A DNA stretch of 64,000 nt from Paenarthrobacter sp. DKR-5. GTDB taxonomy: Bacteria > Actinomycetota > Actinomycetes > Actinomycetales > Micrococcaceae. Position numbers and translations under genes: made by a program. The notes below the pieces were generated by a model that saw nothing but the letters and a program-made list of their open reading frames with translations, made no database searches and was not told the origin of the DNA. Shown piece after piece: positions 47,444 to 55,814 of the stretch; within the stretch, counting starts at the first letter, position 1; every line of letters begins with the position of its first letter. The stretch covers positions 248,001 through 312,000 of the forward strand of contig NZ_JAHBOI010000004.1 in assembly GCF_018531425.1 (NCBI RefSeq), in the 5' to 3' direction.

Positions 47444-48294
47444 GTACGACGGCGGGACTGATCGGCGGTCTGGGCCTGTTCCTGATCTGGTGGTCCTGTT
47501 GGAACCAGCCGCGCGGAGTGCCGGCGGTGCGGCGGCCGAGCCGGCTTCAGGACCTGCTGCGCAGGGCCGGTATCGAGAAGGTCAGCGCCGCGGGTCTGAT
47601 GGGCAGCTGTGCCGTCACCGGACTTGCGGGCGTCCTGGCCCTGTATGTGGCCAGCCGGTCGGTGCCGATGGCGTTGTGCTTCGGGCTTTTCGCCGGCTCG
47701 GCGCCGCTCGCGCTGGTGCGGTGGCGCGCCCGGAAGCGCACTGCGATGCTCCGTGAGCTCTGGCCCGACGTCGTGGACCACCTCAGATCCGCGATCCGTG
47801 CGGGCCTGTCGCTGGCGGAGGCACTGGCCCAGGTGGGCGAAAAAGGACCGGCCGAACTCAGGCAGTTCTTCGCCGACTTCGCCGCGGACTACCGGGCCGG
47901 CGGCAGATTCGACTTCGCGCTCGACGAGCTCAAGGACCGGCTTGCGGACCCGGTGTCCGACCGGATCATCGAAGCCCTCCGCTTGACCCGCGAGGTGGGC
48001 GGTTCGGACCTCGGCCGGCTGCTGGGCACGCTGGGTGATTTCCTTCGCGAGGACAGCAGGACGCGCAGCGAACTGGAAGCGCGTCAGTCCTGGACCATCA
48101 ACGCGGCCCGGCTGGCCGTGGCGGCGCCCTGGGTGGTGCTGTTGCTGCTGGCAACCAGGCCGGAAGCCGTCGCCGCCTACAATTCCGCGGCCGGCCTGCT
48201 CGTTCTCGGCGGCGGACTGGTCGTTTCCGTGGTCTGCTACCGCATCATGCTGCGCATTGGGTCGCTGCCCCGCGAAGAGCGGGTGCTGCGGTGA
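47440..48294 (+). CDS. tadB: TadB-type inner-membrane platform protein
   Basis: 284 residues of the type II secretion F-domain family. Membrane segments are near the N-terminus and about residues 60-90 and 225-270; between them is the cytoplasmic T2SSF domain, with LRSAIRAGLSLAEALAQVGEKGP and LRLTREVGGSDLGRLLGTLGDFL. It forms the membrane platform with TadC. Its ATG overlaps the tadA stop and its own stop overlaps tadC, so the three are coupled. Confidence 0.9.
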   Translation: MSTTAGLIGGLGLFLIWWSCWNQPRGVPAVRRPSRLQDLLRRAGIEKVSAAGLMGSCAVTGLAGVLALYVASRSVPMALCFGLFAGSAPLALVRWRARKRTAMLRELWPDVVDHLRSAIRAGLSLAEALAQVGEKGPAELRQFFADFAADYRAGGRFDFALDELKDRLADPVSDRIIEALRLTREVGGSDLGRLLGTLGDFLREDSRTRSELEARQSWTINAARLAVAAPWVVLLLLATRPEAVAAYNSAAGLLVLGGGLVVSVVCYRIMLRIGSLPREERVLR

Positions 48295-49229
48295 CGGCGC
48301 CCGGTTCCCTGGCCGTCGTCGCGGGCCTCGTGCTGGGCGCCGGACTCTGGTTGGTGCTGGTCCGGCTCCCGTTCATGCGCGCGCCGAGCTTCGCGGACCG
48401 GCTCGAGCCGCGGCTGCGGGCCGTTTCGACGACGTCACGGCTGCTTGCGCCGCCGTCGCCGACGGCTGCCTTCGGCCCGCTGGAGCGGATTCTGCGACCG
48501 CTCGTCGGCGACGCCGTCAGGAGGCTCGCGCGCTTCAACCCCGGCAACGCCGCGCTGGCGCGCCGGCTGCTGCAGGCCGGCGGGCGACAGTCCGTCGTCG
48601 ACTTCCGGGCCGAGCAGCTGCTGTGGGCCGGCCTCGGTTTCGTCCTGGCCGCCGCGGGGGCATGGGTGGCTGCCGCTGCCGGTCGGCTGAATGTTCCGCT
48701 CGGTGTGGTCATCGTGGCCGCGACGGCCGTCGGCGGGTTCTTCGCGCGCGACTACTGGCTCGGGGAGCAGATCAAGCGCCGGGAACGCCGCATGCTGGCC
48801 GAATTCCCTTCCCTGGCTGACCTAATGGCACTCGCCGTGGGAGCAGGCGAGAGCGCACCCGGGGCCCTCGAACGGGTGTGCCGGCGCTCGCAGGGCGAAC
48901 TCTCCACTGAGTTCGAACGGGTGCTGGCGGAGGCGCGGGCCGGGACGCCCTTCGCGGAAGCGCTCGCCTCGTTCTCCGCGGCGACCAAGCTGCCGCCGCT
49001 GGTCCGCTTCGTCGACGGGCTGACCGTGGCGCTGCAGCGGGGCACCCCGCTCGCGGAGGTGCTGCGGGCACAGGCGCAGGACGTGCGCGACGTCGCCAAG
49101 CGGGAGCTGATGGAGTCGGCCGGCAAGAAGGAAATCGCCATGATGATGCCCGTGGTCTTTGGCGTCCTCCCGCTGACCGTGCTGTTTGCCGTCTATCCGG
49201 GCCTGGCCCTGCTCAAGCTGGGGCTGTGA
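48291..49229 (+). CDS. tadC: TadC-type inner-membrane platform protein
   Basis: 312 residues. N-terminal hydrophobic segment, further segments near 110-150, then the T2SSF domain with LADLMALAVGAGESAPGALERVC and LPPLVRFVDGLTVALQRGTPLAEVL, and a last helix PVVFGVLPLTVLFAVYPGLALL. It is the second platform subunit of the Tad pilus. The GTG overlaps the tadB stop. The pilin-like gene follows after 52 bases. Confidence 0.9.
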   Translation: MTAPGSLAVVAGLVLGAGLWLVLVRLPFMRAPSFADRLEPRLRAVSTTSRLLAPPSPTAAFGPLERILRPLVGDAVRRLARFNPGNAALARRLLQAGGRQSVVDFRAEQLLWAGLGFVLAAAGAWVAAAAGRLNVPLGVVIVAATAVGGFFARDYWLGEQIKRRERRMLAEFPSLADLMALAVGAGESAPGALERVCRRSQGELSTEFERVLAEARAGTPFAEALASFSAATKLPPLVRFVDGLTVALQRGTPLAEVLRAQAQDVRDVAKRELMESAGKKEIAMMMPVVFGVLPLTVLFAVYPGLALLKLGL

Positions 49230-49281
49230 TGGCGCAGCCCGGGAACCCAATCGCATCGTAACCCCGAAGACAGGAGAAGCC

Positions 49282-49542
49282 ATGGGCACCTTGTTGACCA
49301 GATTCTGGATAGTCGTTCTCTGTCAGGTCACTGCGTCGGCGCATCCCGCCGCGGGCCGCTCACGCGGCCGCCACCTCGCCGCCCCGCAGACCGGGGACGG
49401 CCCGGAACGCGGCGACGTCCCCGGCTGGGTCATGATCACCCTGATGTCGGCAGTGCTGGTTGCGGCACTCCTGGCCATCGCCGGACCAGCACTGGAAGGA
49501 CTCTTCCGGTCCGCGATCGACCAGGTGAGCCCCGGGAAATGA
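49282..49542 (+). CDS. Flp-like small pilin candidate
   Basis: 86 residues. The ATG has AGGAGA six bases upstream. The N-terminal 40 residues include a hydrophobic stretch and a basic Pro/Gly/Arg-rich part. They are followed by DVPGWVMITLMSAVLVAALLAIAGPALEGLF, a single membrane helix preceded by an acidic-Gly turn as in prepilin leaders. Its place between tadC and the TadE-like genes is where the Flp major pilin lies in actinobacterial Tad operons. The classic G/XXXXEY processing site is not clear, so the pilin role is inferred from position and hydrophobic pattern. Confidence 0.65.
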   Translation: MGTLLTRFWIVVLCQVTASAHPAAGRSRGRHLAAPQTGDGPERGDVPGWVMITLMSAVLVAALLAIAGPALEGLFRSAIDQVSPGK

Positions 49543-49922
49543 CGGCCGGGGACGGCCGGGAGGAGGGCGCCGCGGTGGTGGACTTCGTCCTGGTCAGTGC
49601 GCTGCTGACTTTGCTCTTCCTCGCGGTGGTGCAGCTCGCGCTGGTCCTCCACGTCCGCAACACGCTCACGGACGCCGCTTCATCCGGCGCGCGGTACGGG
49701 GCCTTGGCGGATCGCGGAGCGGAAGACGCCCGCCGTCGCGCCGTGGATCTGATCAGCAGCGCGCTGGGTGCCGGCTACGCCCGTGACGTCAGCGCGGCCG
49801 AAGTGAACCGGTCCGGCGTGCCCGTGCTCGAAGTCCATATCAAGGCGCCGCTACCCGTCATCGGGTTGATCGGGCCGTCAGCAGGCCTGGAGGTTGGCGG
49901 CCATGCGGCGATCCAGCGTTGA
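49539..49922 (+). CDS. TadE-like pseudopilin, first copy
   Basis: 127 residues with the TadE pattern EEGAAVVDFVLVSALLTLLFLAVVQLALVLHVRNTLTDAASSGARYGA: a Glu a few residues before a long helix, then small residues. The remaining 75 residues form a soluble domain exposed outside. TadE-family proteins are minor pilins of the Flp apparatus. It overlaps the previous gene by four bases and the next one by 20. Confidence 0.85.
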   Translation: MTAGDGREEGAAVVDFVLVSALLTLLFLAVVQLALVLHVRNTLTDAASSGARYGALADRGAEDARRRAVDLISSALGAGYARDVSAAEVNRSGVPVLEVHIKAPLPVIGLIGPSAGLEVGGHAAIQR

Positions 49923-50373
49923 CCCCGAGGGCGCTCATCCGCCCGCTGCCGAAGAAGCGGGGGTGGGGGAGGAGGGGAGCGCCGTCGTCGAGTTTGTGTT
50001 CCTCGCGGTCCTGCTGCTGGTGCCGGTGGTCTACCTGATCCTGGTCGTGGCCCAGCTGCAGGGCGGAGCGTACGCCGCCGCGGGAGCGGCGGACCAGGCC
50101 GCCAAGGTATTTGTCGCTTCGGACCCGGCCGATGCCGAGGCGCAGGCGGCGCGGGCTGTGGCGCTCACCGCTGCGGATTTCGGGTTCGAGGCGCGGGCGG
50201 CAACAACGCAGATCAGCTGCGATCCCGCGGACTGCGGGGCTGCCGGAAGCGCAGTGACCGTGACGGTGCGCCTTGCGGTTCCGCTCCCGCTGCTGCCGTC
50301 GGTGCCGGGGTTGCAGCTCTCAGCGAGCACGGTCGAAGCCAGCGCGACGCAGCTCCAGGGACGCTTCCGGTGA
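49903..50373 (+). CDS. TadE-like pseudopilin, second copy
   Basis: 156 residues. A cytoplasmic head ends in EEGSAVVEFVFLAVLLLVPVVYLILVVAQLQGGAYAAAGAADQAAKVF, again the TadE signature. The soluble part holds two cysteines (SCDPADCG) that could form a disulfide. I use the ATG nine bases after GGAGG; a TTG three codons earlier is in frame. The start lies inside the preceding TadE-like gene, which suggests coupling. Confidence 0.83.
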   Translation: MRRSSVDPEGAHPPAAEEAGVGEEGSAVVEFVFLAVLLLVPVVYLILVVAQLQGGAYAAAGAADQAAKVFVASDPADAEAQAARAVALTAADFGFEARAATTQISCDPADCGAAGSAVTVTVRLAVPLPLLPSVPGLQLSASTVEASATQLQGRFR

Positions 50374-50822
50374 GCCGCCGGACCGCCGAGGATCCGGAGC
50401 AAGGCCAGATCATGGTGCTCGTCATCGGGTACCTGTTGCTGTCGCTGCTGCTGGTGTCCGTGGTAGTCGCGGCCTCGGGGGTCTACCTCGAACACAAGAA
50501 GCTGCTCGCGCTGGCCGACGGTGCCGCGGTCGCCGCAGCCGACAGTTTCACGCTCGGGCAGGTGCAGTCCTCCGGCGGAGCGCCGGTGGCCGCACTGAGC
50601 GCGGAGCGGGTGCGCAGCACGGTGGCCGGCTATGTGCAGAAGTACGGGGCGGCTGCCCGCTTCGACGGGCTGGCGGTTGGGCAGGGGACCGGCACGCCGG
50701 ACGGCCGCACCGCGCAGGTGGAGCTGAGCGCCGTCGCGCATCCGCCGCTGGTGAACTTCCTGGTCCCGGACGGCATCCCCATCACCGCCGTCAGCGTCGC
50801 CCGTTCCCGCCTCACCCGATAG
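50370..50822 (+). CDS. TadG-like Flp pilus protein, short
   Basis: 150 residues with EQGQIMVLVIGYLLLSLLLVSVVVAASGVYLEHKKLLALADGAAVAAADS, the putative Flp pilus-assembly TadG N-terminal pattern. The soluble C-terminal domain is short and lacks the von Willebrand module of full TadG proteins. It overlaps the previous stop by four bases and closes the operon. No prepilin peptidase (TadV/CpaA) or CpaE gene is adjacent. Confidence 0.82.
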   Translation: MSRRTAEDPEQGQIMVLVIGYLLLSLLLVSVVVAASGVYLEHKKLLALADGAAVAAADSFTLGQVQSSGGAPVAALSAERVRSTVAGYVQKYGAAARFDGLAVGQGTGTPDGRTAQVELSAVAHPPLVNFLVPDGIPITAVSVARSRLTR

Positions 50823-50863
50823 CCATCGACAGGTGGGCCGCAATCGGCGGATAGTGGGGATCC

Positions 50864-51413
50864 ATGAAAGCCCGCACCAGCCGGCTGCCGGCCGCAGCCG
50901 CCCTGACGACCGTGCTCTTCAATGCCGCCGCCTGCGCCCCGCCGCAGCAGGGCACGCTAGTCCCCGCTGCCACGGCCGCGCCAACCTCCAGCACAGCGGC
51001 TGCGTCCCGGGCAGAGTCCGCGGCACTTCATACGTTCACTTTCCCGGACCGCCACATTTCCTTCACCTGCCCCGGCCAATGGCACGTCAAGCTCAGACCG
51101 GGCCCGGCCCTCAGCGCGGAAGCCCGGAAGACCTCCTTCGAGGCAGTCATCTCGGACGCCGCCGTACCCTGCGGCCGGCGGGTCGCCTTATTACTTCATG
51201 GACGTCCGCAGCGCCAAGGAGTTCCTGGCAACGACCAACTCTTCCGGCACAAACCAGCTGAGCCTGCCCAACGGAATCATGGCTGCACGGGTCTCCTTGG
51301 GAGACCAATCCCGCAGTCCAGCCTTTGCTTCCCCGGCCGCTGCCAAAGCCTGGATGGGCATCGGACAATACGCGCAGCTCAGGACGATGCTCCTGAGCCT
51401 GAGATACTCCTAG
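50864..51413 (+). pseudogene. decayed lipoprotein gene (internal deletion and frameshift)
   Basis: The 5' part codes a lipoprotein signal (KARTSRLPAAAALTTVLFNAAAC, lipobox AAAC) and a domain with TFTFPDRHISFTCPGQWHVKL, running to about 51175. The reading frame then changes. The segment from about 51186 (SPYYFMDVRSAKEFLATTN) to the stop at 51413 (QYAQLRTMLLSLRYS) looks like the proper C-terminal end, but in another frame. Read straight, the first frame continues into nonsense that overlaps the next gene. The simplest reading is loss of an internal stretch with frameshift. A GATAGT hexamer lies eight bases before the ATG. Function unknown. Confidence 0.6.
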
Positions 51414-52840
51414 GCTTGTTCGGCCGTCGGCCGCAGAATGATCACGTCCCCGTGTGTGCCGTATCCCAGTTCCTTCCCGCTCACCGGTGTGCCGTCGAAG
51501 GTCAGGATGAACGGGTTGCCCCCGACGTCGATCACCAACGGGTGCGGAATATTGGTCGGATAAGGCGCGTGCAGGGTGTCGATCCTGTTCATTTCGGGGT
51601 CGTACACGGGATAGTCGCGGGCATCCCCGTCGCTGGCGAGCAGATTCAGTGTTCCGGCGTGCAGGGTGAGTAGGGTCCCTTCGGTCTGCTGGTGCACCTT
51701 GTCGGCGCCGATGTAGGCCAGGGGCGAATCCCAGCCGGCGCCAACCTGGGTTGCCGCCAGGGCGGGCCGGAAGGTGAAGCGTGGCTTGTACCCGGTGCAC
51801 TCGACGAGCCCTAGCCACCATTTGCCGTCGTGCAGCAGCATGGACGGGTCCCAGCTGTCGTGCTCGGTCGGGAGCTCCCACCGCTGGGATTCGAGGACGT
51901 GGACGCCGGTGAGGAGGTCCCGCTGGGAGGAGGCCCGCCGGATGTGCGCGTTCTCCGCGAAGTCGCCCCACGAGCTCACTCCGAGAAGCGCGGAACCACC
52001 GTCGTGCAGGATGAACCCGGCGTGGTCGCCGAGCCTGAGTCCGTCCCGTTCGAAGAACAAGTGGCTTTCGAGCCGCAGGTCATTCGGGTCCTCCGCCGGG
52101 AAGGAAAAAACAGCCCAGTGAGCGGCGGGGAAGAACCCCGGCCCGGCACAGGTCGCCGTGATCCACACCCTCCCGTCACGCCGGACAGGCTCGCCCTCGG
52201 GGTGGCGGATCAGCTGGGGGTCACGCAGCCCGAGGTAGCCGAAGTAGCCCGCACGCACCCTGCGGAAACCACCCCGGCAGTAGAGCCGGGAACCTGTGAT
52301 TTCACCGGTTGTCCGCAGGTCGACGGTCTTGTCACGGTCGAGGGCGTGCTTGAGCAGGACCTCCCAGCCCGCCGGGCCCTCACGCCAGAGAACGACGACG
52401 TTCTCCGTGAAGGTCACAGCCAGCCGCCCCCAGGGCCCCTTGAGGGCAGTCGCGGCCAGCTGCACGGGCCCGTGACCGGCGTCGAAGGTGATCCGGGCGG
52501 TGCCGGCCCCGGGGTCGTACTCCGCCTCGACGGTTCCGGAGGAGCAGGCCACGCCCGCAGCGGAGAACGCGGGGCTGGCGTTCGGGGTGAGCTCGACGGT
52601 CAGGTACGGCGCCTGCAGGGCGTGGTCCAGATACCGGCGCTCACCGGTATCCACGTCATCCTCGTCGTGGAACACCCCCGCGTCCGGCAGAAGGTCAAAG
52701 GGACGGAAACGCTCGTGTTCCTCGAACGTGATGGGTGACCAGACGCTGCCCGCATCCTCGTGCGGGGGGCGGACTGGCTGGCCCAGCAGCCTGCGAAGGC
52801 GTCGACCAGCACCGGAGGCCACATGGCTGAGAGTCCGCAT
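51410..52840 (-). CDS. conserved protein of unknown function, probable beta-propeller
   Basis: 476 residues, no signal peptide and no membrane helix. The chain is rich in short strands with recurrent Trp/Gly motifs, such as GRVWITATCAGPGFFPAAHWAVFSF, HDGKWWLGLVECTGY and TEGTLLTLHAGTLNLLASDGDARDYPVYD, reminiscent of glycoside hydrolase 43/68-type propellers. I cannot name a family. The start at 52840 lies seven bases after TATGGT on the minus strand; an ATG four codons upstream (52852) is the alternative. It is divergent from prfB with about 47 bases between. Its end overlaps the decayed lipoprotein gene by four bases. Confidence 0.7.
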   Translation of the reverse strand: MRTLSHVASGAGRRLRRLLGQPVRPPHEDAGSVWSPITFEEHERFRPFDLLPDAGVFHDEDDVDTGERRYLDHALQAPYLTVELTPNASPAFSAAGVACSSGTVEAEYDPGAGTARITFDAGHGPVQLAATALKGPWGRLAVTFTENVVVLWREGPAGWEVLLKHALDRDKTVDLRTTGEITGSRLYCRGGFRRVRAGYFGYLGLRDPQLIRHPEGEPVRRDGRVWITATCAGPGFFPAAHWAVFSFPAEDPNDLRLESHLFFERDGLRLGDHAGFILHDGGSALLGVSSWGDFAENAHIRRASSQRDLLTGVHVLESQRWELPTEHDSWDPSMLLHDGKWWLGLVECTGYKPRFTFRPALAATQVGAGWDSPLAYIGADKVHQQTEGTLLTLHAGTLNLLASDGDARDYPVYDPEMNRIDTLHAPYPTNIPHPLVIDVGGNPFILTFDGTPVSGKELGYGTHGDVIILRPTAEQA

Positions 52841-52847
52841 GCGGACA

Positions 52848-52853
52848 ACCATA
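52848..52853 (-). promoter_or_regulatory. -10 hexamer TATGGT of a probable leaderless transcript
   Basis: On the minus strand it lies seven bases before the ATG at 52840. Confidence 0.4.
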
Positions 52854-52872
52854 GGCCATGGCGTGCATGGCG

Positions 52873-52878
52873 TAGTCT
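52873..52878 (+). promoter_or_regulatory. -10 hexamer TAGTCT for prfB
   Basis: Nine bases separate it from the prfB ATG, so the leader is at most a few bases long. Confidence 0.5.
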
Positions 52879-52887
52879 GGAAACACC

Positions 52888-54003
52888 ATGGCTGAGATTG
52901 ACTTTCCCGCAGAAATCCGCGCCCTTCGGGCCACTTACAGCTCTATCGAAAAGGTCTCCGACGTCGAGGCTCTCCGGGCCGAGATCGCGGACCTGAGTGA
53001 ACAGGCCGGAGTGCCTAACCTGTGGGACGACCCGGCTGCCGCGCAGGTGGTGACCTCCCGGCTCTCACACCGGCAGTCCGAGCTGGAACGGCTGGAAAAG
53101 CTGGCAGCGCGGATCGATGACCTCGAGGTGCTGGTGGAGCTCGGCCAGGACGAGCACGACGCCGACTCGATGGAGGAGGCCGCCAAGGAACTCGCCTCGG
53201 TGCGCAAGGCGCTGGAAGAACTCGAAGTGGTCACGCTGCTGTCCGGCGAGTACGACGAGCGCGAGGCCGTGGTAACCATCAGGTCCGGCGCCGGCGGCGT
53301 CGATGCGGCGGACTTCGCGGAGATGCTGCTTCGCATGTACCTGCGCTGGGCCGAGCGCCACGGCTATCCGACGTCGGTGCTGGACACCTCGTACGCCGAA
53401 GAAGCGGGCCTGAAGTCGGCGACCTTCGAAGTCAAGGCGCCGTACGCCTTCGGCACGCTCAGCGTCGAGGCCGGCACGCACCGCCTGGTGCGGATCAGCC
53501 CGTTCGACAACCAGGGCCGCCGGCAGACCTCCTTCGCCGCCGTCGAGGTCATCCCGCTGATCGAGCAGACGGACTCCATCGAGATCCCGGACAACGAGAT
53601 CCGCGTCGATGTGTTCCGTTCCTCCGGCCCGGGCGGCCAGTCCGTGAACACCACCGACTCGGCGGTGCGCCTGACCCACCTTCCCACCGGCATCGTCGTG
53701 TCGATGCAGAACGAGAAGTCCCAGATCCAGAACCGGGCCGCTGCCATGCGCGTGCTCCAGTCCCGCCTGCTGCTGCTGAAGAAGGAGCAGGAGGACGCCG
53801 AGAAGAAGGCGCTCGCCGGGGACGTGAAGGCGTCCTGGGGTGACCAGATGCGCTCGTACGTGCTCAACCCGTACCAGATGGTCAAGGACCTGCGCACTGA
53901 GCACGAGGTGGGGAACACCTCGGCCGTGCTCGACGGCGACATCGACGACTTCATCGACGCCGGCATCCGCTGGCGCGCCGAAGCGCGCAACGCCGCCGAA
54001 TAG
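52888..54003 (+). CDS. prfB: peptide chain release factor 2
   Basis: 371 residues. The stop-codon recognition tripeptide SPF is at residues 204-206 (RISPFDN) and the peptidyl-tRNA hydrolysis motif GGQ at 249-251 ([20 protein letters not shown]), as expected for RF2, which reads UGA and UAA. The coding frame is unbroken from the start; there is no in-frame TGA needing a +1 shift as in E. coli prfB. The leader is nearly absent. It stands at the head of the conserved prfB-ftsE-ftsX-smpB run. Confidence 0.97.
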   Translation: MAEIDFPAEIRALRATYSSIEKVSDVEALRAEIADLSEQAGVPNLWDDPAAAQVVTSRLSHRQSELERLEKLAARIDDLEVLVELGQDEHDADSMEEAAKELASVRKALEELEVVTLLSGEYDEREAVVTIRSGAGGVDAADFAEMLLRMYLRWAERHGYPTSVLDTSYAEEAGLKSATFEVKAPYAFGTLSVEAGTHRLVRISPFDNQGRRQTSFAAVEVIPLIEQTDSIEIPDNEIRVDVFRSSGPGGQSVNTTDSAVRLTHLPTGIVVSMQNEKSQIQNRAAAMRVLQSRLLLLKKEQEDAEKKALAGDVKASWGDQMRSYVLNPYQMVKDLRTEHEVGNTSAVLDGDIDDFIDAGIRWRAEARNAAE

Positions 54004-54060
54004 CCGCTTCTTTGGGGGACACGCCCGCGCAGGTGCCCCAACTGCCCCTGTCTCCGTGCC

Positions 54061-54066
54061 TATAGT
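54061..54066 (+). promoter_or_regulatory. -10 hexamer TATAGT for ftsE-ftsX
   Basis: It would give a leader of about 75 bases before ftsE. No clear -35 is visible. Confidence 0.45.
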
Positions 54067-54147
54067 CGAAGGGCCGGAGGTCTTGCCCCCAAGCAAATGC
54101 GCCCGTCCCCCGACGCCCGGCTCCTTGTCGGACGGGCATGGAAAGCC

Positions 54148-54861
54148 ATGATTCGTTTCGATAATGTGACCAAGGTCTATGACCAGACGGCGCGGCCTGC
54201 GCTGGATTCCGTAAGCCTGGAAATCGAACGCGGGGAGTTCGCATTCCTGGTCGGTGCCTCCGGGTCAGGCAAGTCCACCTTCCTGCGCCTTGTCCTCAAG
54301 GAGGACAAGGCCACCCGCGGCACCGTCTACGTAGCCGGGCAGAACGTGGCCAACATCTCCAGCTGGCGCGTTCCGCGGTTGCGCCGGGGGATCGGCGTCG
54401 TCTTTCAGGACTTCCGCCTGCTGCCCAACAAGACGGTGTTCGCCAACGTGGCCTTCGCGATGCAGGTGATCGGGCGCAGCCGCGGCATCATCCGGGAGAC
54501 GGTTCCCGAGGTGCTCAAGACGGTCGGCCTCGAAGGCAAGGGCCACCGCATGCCGCACGAGCTCTCCGGCGGCGAGCAGCAGCGCGTGGCGATCGCCCGC
54601 GCCGTCGTCAACAAGCCCGGGATCCTGCTGGCCGACGAGCCGACCGGCAACCTTGACCCGACCACCTCGCAGGGCATCATGAGCGTGCTGGACAAAATCA
54701 ACCAGAACGGCACCACCGTGGTGATGGCAACTCACGACGACGACATCGTCAACTCCATGCGCAAGCGCGTGATTGAACTGCGCGGCGGCACCGTCGTGCG
54801 TGACGAGGCCCGCGCGCTCTACACCTCGATGATTCCGGCCGTGAAGGAGGCCGGACGATGA
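54148..54861 (+). CDS. ftsE: cell-division ABC ATPase FtsE
   Basis: 237 residues: [11 protein letters not shown], Walker [15 protein letters not shown] (~36-46), [14 protein letters not shown], signature [16 protein letters not shown], Walker [14 protein letters not shown] and MATHDDDIV. FtsE binds FtsX and switches on peptidoglycan hydrolases at the septum in response to ATP hydrolysis. The start is the ATG of MIRFDNV, the usual N-terminus; a longer frame upstream is not needed. ftsX overlaps its stop by four bases. Confidence 0.97.
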   Translation: MIRFDNVTKVYDQTARPALDSVSLEIERGEFAFLVGASGSGKSTFLRLVLKEDKATRGTVYVAGQNVANISSWRVPRLRRGIGVVFQDFRLLPNKTVFANVAFAMQVIGRSRGIIRETVPEVLKTVGLEGKGHRMPHELSGGEQQRVAIARAVVNKPGILLADEPTGNLDPTTSQGIMSVLDKINQNGTTVVMATHDDDIVNSMRKRVIELRGGTVVRDEARALYTSMIPAVKEAGR

Positions 54862-55772
54862 GACTGGCCTTCATTCTCAGCGAAATCGGGGGCGGCCTGC
54901 GCCGCAACCTCTCCATGGTGGTTTCGGTCATCCTGGTCACCTTCGTCTCGCTCACCTTCGTGGGAGCGGCGGGCCTGCTGCAGCTGCAGATCCAGCAGAT
55001 GAAGGGCTTCTGGTACGACAAGGTCCAGGTGGCCGTCTTCCTCTGCGTCAGCAACTCCACGGCCCCCTCCTGCGCGTCCGGCCCGGTGACCAAGGAGCAG
55101 CGCGCCAACATCGAGGCGATGCTGAAGTCCCCGGCCGTTTCCCAGTACGTGGCCAACTACCAGTACGAGTCGCAGGCCGACGCGCTCAAGCACTTCAAGG
55201 AGCAGTTCGCGAACTCCCCGATCGTGGACTCCGTGTCGGCTGACCAGCTGCCCGAGTCCTTCCGGATCAACCTGGTGAACCCGGAGAAGTACCCGATCAT
55301 CAACGAGACCTTCTCCTCGACCCCCGGGGTGGACACGGTGGTGGACCAGCGGCAGCTGCTGGAGAAACTCTTCACCTTCATGAACGGGGCCTCCCTGGTC
55401 GCGGTCGGGATCGCGGGCGTGATGATCATCTGCGCGATCCTGCTGATCGCGACGACGATCAGGCTCTCGGCGTTCAGCAGACGCAGGGAGACGGGAATCA
55501 TGCGCCTGGTGGGCGCCTCGAAGATGGTGATCCAGTTGCCCTTCATCCTGGAGGGCGTGATTGCCGCCGTCGTCGGCGCGGTCCTGGCATCGGTGACCTT
55601 GTGGGCGGTGCTGCGCTTCTTCGTGGGGGACACCCTGGCGCAGCAGTTCAAGGACACGCCATTCATATCCTCCAGCCAGGTGCTGCTGGTGTCTCCGCTA
55701 CTCATCGGCCTCGGCGTCGTGCTGGCCGGCGTCTCGTCGCTGCTGACCCTGAGGCGCTACCTCAAAGTCTGA
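54858..55772 (+). CDS. ftsX: cell-division membrane protein FtsX
   Basis: 304 residues with the FtsX layout: a first helix ([24 protein letters not shown]), an extracytoplasmic domain of about 120 residues with a Cys pair ([10 protein letters not shown]), then three helices in the C-terminal half around [22 protein letters not shown]. It passes the FtsE signal to an outside hydrolase. The peptidase encoded next, which has a long coiled coil, is the likely partner. The ATG overlaps the ftsE stop. Confidence 0.96.
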   Translation: MRLAFILSEIGGGLRRNLSMVVSVILVTFVSLTFVGAAGLLQLQIQQMKGFWYDKVQVAVFLCVSNSTAPSCASGPVTKEQRANIEAMLKSPAVSQYVANYQYESQADALKHFKEQFANSPIVDSVSADQLPESFRINLVNPEKYPIINETFSSTPGVDTVVDQRQLLEKLFTFMNGASLVAVGIAGVMIICAILLIATTIRLSAFSRRRETGIMRLVGASKMVIQLPFILEGVIAAVVGAVLASVTLWAVLRFFVGDTLAQQFKDTPFISSSQVLLVSPLLIGLGVVLAGVSSLLTLRRYLKV

Positions 55773-55814
55773 TCTGTCTTACGTTTTTCGCGGGTCTCGA
55801 ACAAAGGAATACGC

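Noticed and set aside
52888-53050. Programmed frameshift in prfB
   Set aside because: The reading frame is continuous with no in-frame TGA near codon 26, as is usual in actinobacteria.
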